Source: Acanthochlamys bracteata (taxonomy: Eukaryota > Streptophyta > Magnoliopsida > Pandanales > Velloziaceae). From it: DNA of 64,000 nucleotides. The notes beneath the pieces were generated by a model that searched no databases, had not been told where the DNA came from, and saw only the letters and a program-made list of their open reading frames with translations. Below are positions 48,846-60,400 of the stretch, piece by piece. Numbering within the stretch: the stretch's first letter is position 1; each line of letters begins with the position of its first letter. The DNA lies in the NCBI GenBank assembly GCA_019914995.1, contig CM034145.1, positions 2,356,001 to 2,420,000 of the forward strand, written 5' to 3'. The translations under genes were made by a program, and so were the position numbers.

Positions 48846-51729
48846 ATGGATAGGTTATGGGCACCTATTCCGTAGGGGCACTAAGGCACTCCAAATTGCG
48901 ATCGTCGGATCGCTTGATTCGATGGTCACGATTCAAACAAAAAAATCGCAGAAAAACGTTTCCAGTGATTCTATAAAGAGCAGTCAGGTAATTTGATGAT
49001 CAAGCATATAACATTCATTTTCTCATTTTTTTTTCTTCCACTCTTTTCTTGAAGCTGGATCGTCCGCCTCTCCCGACAGCCGAGTAATCTCTTCTTTCCA
49101 TGCTGTTTTGCACGGCTGTCTTCCTTCCGTTCTTGATCGCTTCCTTAGCCGTGCATTTTCCCTTCTCCTTACAGCTGTGCTCCTCTCCTCTCCCGACAGC
49201 CGAACGATAGTTCTTCCTATCGATATTTGCACGGTTGTCTTCTTCCTGGTATCCCCTTCCTTCAATTTCTTCCATTCTTCCTCTCTTCCAGCAGGTGTGC
49301 TCCTTCGTCTCATCCCGCCGTTTATCTGCATAGTAGTCTTCCGCTAGCCTTCTCCATCCTTTCAATATGTAATATTTGGTACATGAAGTTTTGATATATG
49401 TTGAGAATTTTGAACTTGATTTTCTTAGATTTTTTCTTGAGATTTTTTAGAGTTGGAGTTTATTTTTTTAATTTTGTAGTCATCTAGGTTTCAATCCATT
49501 GATACACTTTTGATTTCTTGCATCTGGATTTATTTTGGATGATGAGAAAGTGTTTGCTTCTAATGGATTTGTGTTTCAAACTGCAAGTGAAAAATTGAGT
49601 GAAATGTATAATGATAAAATTTTGGAACCATTTGTGCTAGTGGTGATTGCCTCTTGCTAGTGGTGATCTCCGGAGAGGCTAATTGTTGAACCTTGATCAG
49701 GGTAATTAATTCAAGTGGAAGTTTCTTCAGTCATGACAAGGGATCAGCGTTAAAGGTGCATTAGCACATCTCTACTTCATAAGGAAGTGCTTCCATATTT
49801 TGTAGTAGTTCTGAAAGATTGCAAACAATGTAAGCAATATAAAGACGTCATTATATATAATTTGAGCAAAGGTGGATATTCTGTATTGTTCATATGCAAA
49901 ATTATATAAAAAACAACACTTTCAAAATCGTTCATTAATTCATACTATCTCAAGGGTAATACAATACGAAACAAAAAGTTGCATCATAGAAACTACAGGA
50001 CTACACAAACGCTTGAGCAATATATAATATACAAACACTCGTATGGCACTCTAACATGAATAAGCAATATACGTGAAGTAACCGTTAGGAATGGTTACCC
50101 CTACTGTCCAAACTACAGCAAGCCAAGAGCCCTCGTCAGTGTCTGCTTGTTAACTCAGCATAATAGTTAGCCTATTCTAGAATAGATCAACTTCCTTCAC
50201 ACATCGAAACTATTTAACAATCTCGATACTCCTGGTAGAACCATGGACATGTAATTTTGTTGAGACCACATAATTGAAAAAAAAAGTTAGATTTTAAAAG
50301 AGATGCATATCAACTGCTGCCATATCAACACTTTTATGTTTTTGTAATTCACGATCTACTCTTCTCAAGGGTTGGCTTCCAAGTTATACTGTCTAGTTGA
50401 CTGCAGAAATTTTGATAACTGCAAAAGGAGCTCAACATTTTAGTTTAAACAATTTTTATAAGATTCAGATTGCAAATGGTATTATCCAAAAAGATATTAT
50501 AGACAGAAATTTTATGATTTCTTATTTAATAACTGATTCTGAATGCACTGTCAATCAGTCAATACAGATGCTATCTTGGCAAAGGTGTAAAAGAGAGCTT
50601 GTCAGCTTGTATAATGTACACCAGAAGATCATTTAAGAAGAAGCTACCAATTAGCCACTAACTTTGTGATAATCACAGCTGTCTGCCACTACTATTTCGA
50701 TTTCTATCATGAAAAATAATGACGCAAATTTCATAAATATGAATTGAAAGTTCAAGCAATCAAGTGACTATTTAAGATAGAGATAGTGTAAACAGATAGT
50801 ATCTTGTGAAGACTGAATAATTAGCTATACAAATAGAATCTTACTTCTAGCATCATAAAAAGGCGTCCAATTCTGTCTGCTGATAGCCTATCTACTCTCA
50901 TCTACACAACATTGTTTAGAGTGTTATAAAGATACATAGGCAAGTGGCGCAAACTAAACAAAAAAAATAAACATGATAATACCAATATTCACAAAGAACA
51001 CGACTTTCACAAATAGATATCACTTGTATAAGAGTGATGCTTCAATGCGATAGTAATTCTGTTGTGAATTGAACTTTTCAACACTCAAAATTGAAAAAAG
51101 ACTAATGGATTTGACAAGATATAAGTTTGAAGAAAATCCAGCATATTGAACGTGATTGCGACGAGTTCATTTGGATAATTGTCACTATTGCAGCTGCCAA
51201 TCGCAGGAGGAAGAATGCTGCTTGCCTTACGTCACGGCGAAATCAGAAATTTAACTATCAATTTCAAATTGAAAGCAAAAAAGCGATACGGGAAGAGAGA
51301 ATGAGAGAATTTTTGCGATCGAAAGCAAAGGACAGAGGGAGGATCGGCAGGTTTTATTCGGCCAAGGAAGGATTGATCGCGAGCGGAAAAAGAAAATGCA
51401 TGGCTGCTGAAATAGAAGAAGAAGGGAAGGAATTGAAGGAAGCAGATATGGGAGGAAGACAACCGTGTAGAACAGTGGCGGAAAGGAGAGATCGCTCAGC
51501 TGCCAGGGATGAACCAGCTGAGAGAATAGAGTGGAAAAAGAAAAGATAAGAAAAATGAGTGCCATATGTTTGATCATATAATTACCCGATTGTCATTTAC
51601 AGAATCACTGTAAGTGTTTTTCAGCGATTTTTTTTTGTTTGAATCGTGGCAGCTAGATCAAGCAATCCGACGACCACGATTTGGAGTGCCCTAGTGCCTC
51701 TAATGGGATGGGTGCCCATTACCCATCCC
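48846..51729. mobile_element. Mutator-like non-autonomous element with long inverted ends
   Basis: The left end (ATGGATAGGTTATGGGCACC) and the right end read inward (GGGATGGGTAATGGGCACC) start two inverted arms of at least 330 bp, both containing GGCACTCCAAAT and GTCGTCGGAT-like blocks. Nine-base repeats TATAGATAT flank it at 48837-48845 and 51730-51738, the size used by Mutator-like elements. The left flank is itself TATAGA-rich, so that match could be partly chance. The interior (about 49380-51100) is AT-rich with no transposase. Open frames at 49015-49365 and 51127-51549 are only the two arms read through and are not genes. Confidence 0.8.
49068..49320. repeat. Tandem duplication inside the left arm of the Mutator-like element
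   Basis: Two units of about 125 bp both begin CTCTCCCGACAGCCGA, at about 49066 and 49189. Each contains TTGCACGG(C/T)TGTCTTC. The right arm has a single, diverged version. Subterminal tandem repeats are frequent in Mutator-like elements and may bind transposase. Confidence 0.75.
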
Positions 51730-51738
51730 TATAGATAT

Positions 51739-52075
51739 GTGATAGGATATATTCACTTCATGTGCTATTAGCACTCCATCGGTTTCTCCAAGCATATTTG
51801 GTCGCGGAGATCTCCAAATCTAATCTTTACCGTTGGATAGGTAGAATTATGAGTTGTAAACAAAATAGTAAAAAATGACAAAATATATTTTTTTAATTTT
51901 TGAGTTATCTTGATCAAGTGGCCGGATGGAGGTCGATTTGTGGTGCGATGGAACTAAAATTTTATAAACATATTTTCAACTCATAATTCTACATATCCAA
52001 CGGTGAAAATCGAATTTGGAGGTCTCTTCGGCCAAATATGACCGAAAAAATTGATAGCACATAAAGTGCCTATAT

Positions 52076-52081
<6 letters not shown>
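51739..52081. mobile_element. Palindromic MITE, copy 1, partial left arm
   Basis: The left arm (GTGCTATTAG, ATATTTGGTCG, GATCTCCAAAT, CCGTTGGATA, GAATTATGAGTTG) is repeated inverted on the right (CAACTCATAATTC, ATCCAACGG, ATTTGGAGGTC, CCAAATATGACC, GATAGCAC). Compared with copy 2, part of the left arm near the centre is missing. The right side runs directly into a TA microsatellite. No coding capacity. Confidence 0.8.

Positions 52082-52108
<27 letters not shown>
52082..52108. repeat. (TA)n microsatellite between two MITEs
   Basis: A pure TA tract of about 13 repeats separates the two palindromic elements. Confidence 0.95.
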
Positions 52109-52113
<5 letters not shown>

Positions 52114-52527
52114 GGATAGGAGCACTTTAGTTTTTATGCACACTCCAACGCACTTTACTGCTGTTTGTGACCATGGAGACCTCCAAATCTAATATCTATC
52201 ATTAGATATGAAGAACTATGAGTTGGTAATATGCTGATAAAATTTAATCTCAATCGAACTACGAATCGACTTCCATCCGATCACTTGATCATTATGACAC
52301 AAATATTAAAAGTTGACAATATATATATTTGTTCTTTTTTAGTTGTCTTGATCAAGTGATTAGATGGAAGTCGATTCGTAGTCCGATTGAGATAAAATTT
52401 TATCAACATATTACCGAATCATAGTTCTTCATATCAATAGTAGAGATTATATTTGGATGTCTTTACGGCCACAAACGGCCGTAGAGTGCGCTAGAATGTA
52501 CATAAAAATTAGAATGTCTATATTCCT

Positions 52528-52531
<4 letters not shown>
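52109..52531. mobile_element. Palindromic MITE, copy 2, full foldback
   Basis: The whole element folds back on itself: GAGAGGGATAGGAGCACTTT at the left pairs with the right end, and GACTTCCATCC / GGATGGAAGTC-like blocks pair near the centre. Each arm is about 200 bp. It shares CTCCAAATCTAAT and TTGATCAAGTG blocks with copy 1, so both belong to one family. It is bordered by TA microsatellites on both sides. Confidence 0.82.

Positions 52532-52563
<32 letters not shown>
52532..52563. repeat. (AT)n microsatellite right of MITE copy 2
   Basis: A pure AT tract of about 16 repeats, matching the one on the other side of the MITE. Confidence 0.95.
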
Positions 52564-52566
<3 letters not shown>

Positions 52567-54240
52567 AGCTAAAAGTTAAAAAATGATAAATACATTTTCG
52601 AAAAGCATTAGAATAAGTTCTTTTTAAAAAGATAATTTATTTTAAGTAACTCTAATAGTCCATAATTTTTAGTTATATATAGAAAACCTTTTTGGTAAAT
52701 CCATCCAAACACTCTATATTATATTATTATTTTTTTTACTTGTCTAGGATTTTCTAAATTTTTTTCTTTTAATGATAAGATTATAAGAACAACTATATAA
52801 ATTTCAACTATAGATGATGACGAAATTAATTTATGATATACTAAATATTGGATATATATAAAGAGAGGAAAGATAAATAGGTTTGAGATTGAATAGATAA
52901 ATGAATAAATAGTTTTTATTAAGAGCAGTTCAATTCAAACAAAATTTGGAATGGGCTTTAAAATTTGAAATTGATAAACGACTAATAGCAAAGCTTAGTA
53001 ATGAAGTCTGCATCATAAATGACAATAATAAGATTTTAAAATATATTACTCTACCATTATATAAATTAGAAAGTTTGACATAAGAAATTTAAACTATAAA
53101 ATTCATAGTTTTTTTCTTAACTTTCACCATATAGATGGTAGTATAGTTTATCCTAAAAAAAGTAAAACTACAAAATTTATAAAGAGCAGACGTTTCCATT
53201 GCCTTGCCATATACAAACTTAGTAACATTATTTTTATATCCTTATGGCAAGCTTAAACGTAGCTTTTAAAATAAGAAGACTATTAGAATTACTAACATTT
53301 CAATTGCATTTTGGAGTAAGTAAATATATAAAATATGATGTCTTTATTACTTCATAATTTTATTTCAGCTAGTATTTATATTTAATAATGATATTATTAA
53401 TTTGAATAGAGCTTAAGAAGTGTTCTATAGTTTTTTTGTTTAATATATTTAATAGTTCTACCTTATGTGTCACTCTATATATGAATATTTTCATTTTGAT
53501 TGAAAGTAATAGCAATATATATATTGCGTAGAAAAATTTTGTAAAAGATGGCAACAACTGTTACTAATAACTGCATACATGCATGATATTCCAAAATTTA
53601 TTCAATAATATTGTTAAATATCATTAATGAGTTAATACATGTAAGCATGAAATCACATTAGTGCCTTATGTTTTATATGCCTATCCCGCAACTCGTACTT
53701 ATAAGGTAGTCATGTTAGTCATACAATATTTCACTTTATTTATATTTTTATTATTGTGATTAAAAGCGAAAACTACTATTGTTTATATTTTAATAATTAA
53801 AAAGGTAAAATTATTAATATATAACTCTGTCCTTTATTATTTTATTTAAAATGATGTAATCTATCAAAACAAACTTTAGTAATTTTAGTAATATTAATAT
53901 ATAATATAATTTAAATTATTAAACATTATTTATGTTACTTTTTCTCAATAATTAAAAACTAATACTTATATATTATAATTAAAGATGTTTTATTATAGTT
54001 ACTAATTTTGTTATTTTCATAAATAAAGTTTATTTCTGCTGTTTTTAACAATTATCAAATGTAATTCAAACAACAACTTATAGCAGTTTTTATAATGGCT
54101 TTTCATAAGTTTTGATGTTGTAGTACTTAACATTAAAAGTTAAAATGAGTTCTATAATTGCTAGAATGAACGCAGTTCGAACTTAACTCTTCAATTGCTT
54201 GGCTTCACGGTCTACGTAACCCGATCCGAATCTCCGCCAG
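52564..54240. other. AT-rich intergenic DNA before the LRR gene
   Basis: Very AT-rich sequence with no coding frame above about 60 residues and no recognised repeat. Composition changes to GC-richer near 54190, marking the promoter and leader of the next gene. Confidence 0.5.
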
Positions 54241-54248
54241 GTCCATAT

Positions 54249-54254
54249 CACGTG
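54249..54254 (+). promoter_or_regulatory. G-box CACGTG upstream of the LRR gene
   Basis: A perfect palindromic CACGTG lies 155 bases before the ATG. G-boxes bind bZIP and bHLH factors and are common in light-regulated promoters, which would fit a plastid protein. Whether it is promoter or leader depends on the unknown transcription start. Confidence 0.45.
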
Positions 54255-54299
54255 CTCATCAAATCGTTCTCCCCTGTTACTTCCGTTTTCATTTTCTCC

Positions 54300-54317
54300 A
54301 TGGATAACAAACAATAA
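54300..54317 (+). other. Possible 5-codon uORF in the LRR gene leader
   Basis: ATG GAT AAC AAA CAA TAA lies about 90 bases before the main start, with CC before the ATG. It matters only if transcription begins upstream of 54300. Tiny uORFs of this kind can lower translation of the main frame. Confidence 0.35.
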
Positions 54318-54408
54318 ACAACTAACATTAAAAACCCCAGTAGCAGAAAAACCAGGACCTTCGCTCTCTCTACTCTACCCAAAACCATCAGCGACGCCGC
54401 CGGTCGGA

Positions 54409-57400
54409 ATGGGTTCTCTCGCTCCGTCGATCTCACTTCATCCCGGCGTCCAGTGGGTCCCACTTTCCAGCCACAGGCGTAGTCTCTACACGTTCCCTGT
54501 TTCGGTTCCGTCGCGGAGCAGAAGAAGTAAACGGAAGGGTTTTCTAGTCGTCGTTCCTAAGGCTGCAATGGATAAAAGCTCCGGGAGGGTTAGAAGCAGG
54601 AGCGCAAGTAAACGGGTTTACCAACAGTCACAGGGAGAGAATCCGTTATCTTCTCTGCCTGTTAAAGATGTTGCGTCCTTCGTGGTGCCAGCTGGAGCTT
54701 TCCTTGCCTTCACATTTGGTACTCTGTTTGGCATTTGAGAGTTTGTTGTTACTGTGACTCAATTGCATTTGTTTCCATGTTCTAAGATTTTATAAATGCT
54801 TTAATTTGAGGTGTAACTAAGAAATGATTTTTTTGCTGGAGCTTGGGGCATTGATTTGGCTTGAGTTAGAATTCAAAATAGAGACTAATAGAGATTGTGG
54901 AAATTCATGAGTTCAAGTAAATGAGACCGGGTGGGTGGAAGACTTTATCTAGATTTAGAACGTTTGATAATTCCAACTGATAAAAATTGTCTGCTTGTAA
55001 TGCTATGCTGATAGAAATGTTGCAGTATTATGTTGAGATTTTTTTGTTGCCATCTTAACTTTTTATTTGTGTATCAAATTGTTCCCTAGCTTTGGATAGA
55101 CTAAATCACTGGCAGATTCATTTAGTGGTTACACTGGAATTTTTTTCAAGCAATCCTTCAATTTCATCATCTATATGCATGCGTTAATTTTTCTACTACA
55201 TTAGTATCTGCGCTTAATCTAGGGGAGAGCTCCGGTGTGTGTTGCCTTGGTTCCAGTTTCTTCCTCCCCACATTGTTTCACAAACTATTATATCATTTAT
55301 GGGCTCATAAATTGTTAACTTGATGCAATGGGTACCGCAAAAAAATTTAAATCCATAGGGGTCACTGGAACCATTTATGTTTAGAAATTTAGTATGTTAA
55401 GTCCTGATTTTAACCCATATGACATTTATCTCTAGAAAATGGACAAAAGAAACATTGTGTGACAATAGTTGAACCGTATTGCACGTGTCGAATATATGAT
55501 GCTAGCAAGGTTCCTACCCCAATTGAACTTTTTAAGCTTTTGGGTTTCATCTTAAGAGGGTTTTAGTACACCCCAACTAGTCTCCCTTGCTAAACATACT
55601 AATATTTCTTTCATCATTCTACCATTATTCTTTTAAAGTAATGCTCCTGCACACTCCTTTAGACTTTATATGTCTGTAACCCTGTAATTTTCCATTTATG
55701 CATAAACTTCACAGGCTTTGAATCTCAAAAGGAAATATTGGCATGTTTTAAATTTATTAGCAATCATGTTAGGATTACTCTAGTTAAACTCCATCCATGT
55801 TTATGTGTTATGGAACAAAAAAATTAGTAAGATAATGCAGTAGGGTTGGTTTCTTCAACAACAACAACAACACAACCAAACCTCAGGCCCACCGCCCACT
55901 TGTTGTGATAGGTCTATAGATCACTTGAAACTTGAAATATGAGAAAATTACATTGTATGATTTTGGCCTATAGCTGGTGGAATACATACCTACGTAAAAT
56001 TATTTGTATGAGTGCGTATGGCACATGCTTTCTCACACTTTAATTGGGTAGGTATGTGTAGTTGAAGCTTATCTTTTCTTTCCCATCTACTTCACCTGCA
56101 AAGTGCATAGCTTTGTTGCATGTAGTGTTCCTAGTGTTAGCCAATATACCATTTCTCTAGATGTATGTTTGTTTTTAGTGAATCTATTTATTAATTTTGA
56201 TATCTACTTTCTTATTCAAGGTCTTTTGGTAAATTTAGTACTTATTCTGATGTCAACCATTTGCTAGCTGGGATGCCAGTTCAAACAGCCTACTAATCTG
56301 TTTCTTCAGCTGGCAGTCGTATGGAAGGTTGTTGAGAAAGTACTCGTTCCAAAGCCGAAGGAATATTTACCACAAGAGAAGAAGTCTGCCTCGCCAGGAA
56401 TAAAATGGTCATTTGCTCCTGGGACTAACTTGTTCACAGGATCCAATCTTAAAATAGAAAGGGAATCGAAGCAAAAACTGAATGAGTTTGCCAAAGAACT
56501 CCGGTCATTTAGGAGTGTTGATATGTCAGGTGAGCCGATGTGGTCTTTTTTTGGCAGCATGTATCTTCTCCGTTATCTCTGTATTTAAATTTTTGTATAT
56601 TGATTACAGTTCTAGTTCCCTTCAATCGAACTTGATGGGAACAAGCTCTTCCAAGATATTTTAGATTCTGGTTTATCAAAGTATTTATGCTTTGTTTGCA
56701 TAATAGTTTATTGCTCCATCTTTACCAATTTCTCTAGTAGGTTGTCCCTCTTGAAATTAGGATCCATGCCCATCTCTGATACCCATCACAAGGGGGCCTA
56801 CTTTCTTACCCAATTAACTTTTTACAGTAAAGGATGACGAGCCCAGTGGGAAGATTTAGTGCCAAGTTCTATCACAGCTGTGTTCTAAATAACCTAATAT
56901 ACTGTTCTAATAGCAAAATTGCTCTTTTGTATGTGTCCTTTTTCCGATGATTTGCGTTTACTAAAGTAATTTAACTTTTGTAGGTCGTAATTTCGGAGAT
57001 GAAGGCCTATTCTTTCTTGCAGAAAGCTTAGGTTACAACCAGGTTGAGTATCTGTCATGCTTTTGTTTGTGTCGTTGCATTTGCATGTCAGGACTTCATT
57101 TTATTTTTAGGCACTCTTGACTTTCATGAAAGTTTGCACAAATATATTTGTAGTAGTAGTAGTTTATCCATGATCTCAAATTCTAGAGTGCAGAAGATGT
57201 TGATTTCTCTGGAAACGGGATAACTGCAGCTGGGTTAAAGGCATTTGATGGAATTCTTCAAAGAAACAGTGTTTTAAAAACTCTCAACCTCTCTGGAAAT
57301 GCTTTTGGAGATGAAGGGGTTAAGGTAACCTGATTTCTCATACCAAATTTAGATTTCTGTATGTGCTTTATTCGAGAAGAAGATTTTATTGATGAGATTA

Positions 57401-60400
57401 ACTGGGGTTTTAAAGAATTTATTCTTTTGGTGAGGGTATTATTGGGCATCTAGGGCATGAATGTTGTAGAAGCATAGTGGCTATCTCCAAAAATACTTTT
57501 AGGCTTATTATTAGATGAGGATCATATGGCCTTCGCAGTCTCCTGTTAGACCTTTGAGTTTTGTGGGACTTAAACTTGTGCTTGCCACTGAACTCCATGG
57601 AACTATGGCCCTTTCGAAGTTACAGGAAGTATTTGGAAGCTTGGAAGAATTTAAGAGAGAATTCATAGTAGTTTAACACCCTTTTTGGTGTGAGTTATTT
57701 GTAGATCGGGTAGTTCAAAATGTGCTTTTTGGTTGATTAATTTCTGATAGATGTTTGTGTTGGTTAATAGGTTTTTAGCAATAATAGTTTGATAGCCTTG
57801 AAGGAGGTCCTAGATGCAAATAAAACTACCACGGTGTAACTAGCATGTATATAATTTTTATCTATACACTTGAAGGTTTTATATACGCCCTTAGGATGTA
57901 AATGGTCTAAATTTCTGAAAGCAAGTCCTTAAAGTCTGCTTTGAAAAGCTCATTACAATGAGGTAGATTACAAAGTTTTGTTGTTTCATATGGTTTTGAG
58001 CATCAATGCGTTCTACAGAGTTCATTTCCATATAATTTGATGTCCTTTTGATTGAGAACTAGATTAACTCCAAAATATTTGAAATTTAATTTCTAGAGTC
58101 TTCTCAATTCTCATGTCTTCTCAATTCTCATGCTCTGGTACGCACACATGCCCACACTTTTAGGTTACATATACCTCATCCTAATTTTGCTGCACCTTTC
58201 AGTGTCTTTCAGATATTTTGGTAGGAAATACAGGGATCCAAAAGCTACAACTGAATAGTACTGGCATTGGAGATGAGGTTAACATTGCTTTCTTTTCATG
58301 TCATATGATTCCTTCCATACTTAAATGCTTTGGTACTTAAATTTATGTCATATGCAGGGAGCAAAGGCTATTTCAGAGATGCTGAAAAAGAATTCTTCCA
58401 TGCGTGTTTTAGAACTTAACAACAACATGATTGACTATGCAGTATGTGCTATCAATCCAACAATTTAAAACGTAATTTCAGTACTATTGAACTTCTAGTT
58501 TTTTCCTTTCTCATTTTGATTCAAACTTGAACAAGGGATTTGCAAGTCTAGGTGCAACACTGCTTGAGAATAATGCTTTGCGGTCAATACATCTCAAGTA
58601 AGTCAATATTTCCAGTTTTTTCCATTCTTTGGTAATTGTTTGTTCCTTTAATCATAATGTCATGCATTTGCTTTTATATAAAGGATAAGATACTCTAGCT
58701 GAGTTACCAAGTAAAACAGTGATATTTTAATATTTTCTAGTGGCAACTATGGTGGTGCACTTGGTGCAGCTAGCTTAGCTAAAGGGATTGAAGGAAACAA
58801 GTCACTGAAGGTATGCTCTCTTGCAAATTGATTTAGTCTAAATTTTACGTGTTGTGTTATAATCTACTTTGTACTTTTTTCTCCATCCATATAGTGACTT
58901 ATGCGGATCTTCCTAAGTGTTTGTATATTAGGTTCGAAAAACATTTTCTTTATTCTTTTGGGTGGTAAAATGTCAAAAACACTCCTTAAATTTCACGAGT
59001 TAGTTATAGAAGGCAACCTGAACTTTTTAAAGTGCATTTTACTCTGATAAAATCTTGGTCAAGAATCTCTAAGTGTGACTTCTATGGATCTCCAGTTTTT
59101 GTATATCTTCAGGAAGACATCTCTTTTTTGTTCTTCTGGATTCAATGCCACAGCAAACCCTTGAATTTTGGCTAGTTACAAAAGGCACCCTGAAGTTTAT
59201 AAAGTGCAATTTTCTCTTCTAAACTTCTTGGCTTCTTGCTTAAGAGGCTTCTTATTCAAGTATTCTCTTCTAACTAAAAAAGAAGAGGATAACTTTTGGC
59301 ATCTTTCTTGCAATTTTGTACTATCTTTATTTCAATCATGACCGGTTACGTTTGCTCTAATAACATCATCTATTCAAATTCTGCTCAAGAAGACTACATG
59401 TGACCTGTAATTTCTATGGATCTTCTAAGTGTTTGTATATCTTTAAAATTTTCAATTTTTACTTTCTTTTGGGTAAAATGCCAATGTCATTCCTTGAATT
59501 TTGCTAGTTGGAACACACTTGTGAACTTTCTAAAGTGCATTTTTCTCTCCTAACTTCTTGCTCAACGACTCCTTATTCAAGCTATCTGTTTTAACAAAAA
59601 AGCGTACTTTTCAACATATCAACAGAGTGAAAGCATACTAACCTAGTAATTTGATGATAACAAGCGATTGTCTAACTTAAGAAAAGCGATAATTATCAAC
59701 ATCGAAGTAGGGTAACTTTGTTCAGAATAGAACAATTATGTAAGAATTTAGTCATACATAAGATTATTGAAGTTCAAGCAAGCATACAATATGCCGGTAC
59801 AAAGATAACTAATAAAAACTCCTGAAAAGACAATTCCAATCAAGCTGGATATTGCATTAAAGTTTTACTGAATTTCCTAGTTTCACTCCCATTTCTGTGA
59901 TCCAAACAAAGCCCAAGCATTTCGAGTTACCCTTCAGTTGCTTTTACATTCATTTCAATTTATGTATAGCAAAGTATCTTATGAGATGTGACTGTTTATT
60001 TACTTATTTTTTTGGCACCGAACAAAAGGTTGTTTCCTTCAATTTCTGATAAGGCCTTAGTAAACTTTTGCGATGGATAAAAAGTCAAGTATTCTACAAT
60101 TAAGAATCTTGTATATGTCTTCTCTTGCCAAATGAATCATTACTTGCTTGCAGGAACTACATTTACATGGAAATGACATTGGAAATGAGGGGGTGCGTGC
60201 ATTGATTGCAGGATTATCTTCTCATAAAGGTCTAGTTCTCCAGTTTTTAGCGATCAATGTGGGTAATTTGAAGATTGCTCTCGACAACATAGGAAAACAT
60301 TATTTGATGCATGATCTATTTGATTATGCAGGAAAAATGACCCTTCTAGATATTGGTAATAATGATATTGGTTCAAAAGGTGCCTTCCATGTTGCTGAGT

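Noticed and set aside
49015..49365. 116-codon minus-strand frame rich in Arg, Glu and Lys
   Set aside because: It is the left inverted arm of the Mutator-like element read through. The right arm gives a matching frame (51127-51549), which shows it is structure, not a gene.
51127..51549. 140-codon plus-strand frame
   Set aside because: It is the right arm of the same element. No transposase or other domain is present.
48815..52563. Possible CRISPR-like or satellite array
   Set aside because: Repeats are inverted arms and microsatellites, not evenly spaced direct repeats with unique spacers, and the host is a plant.
55857..55920. CAACAACAACAACAACA followed by CCAAACCTCAGG, possible LINE tail
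   Set aside because: It resembles the tail of the LINE at 16790, but no LINE coding sequence follows on either strand, so a chance triplet repeat is as likely.
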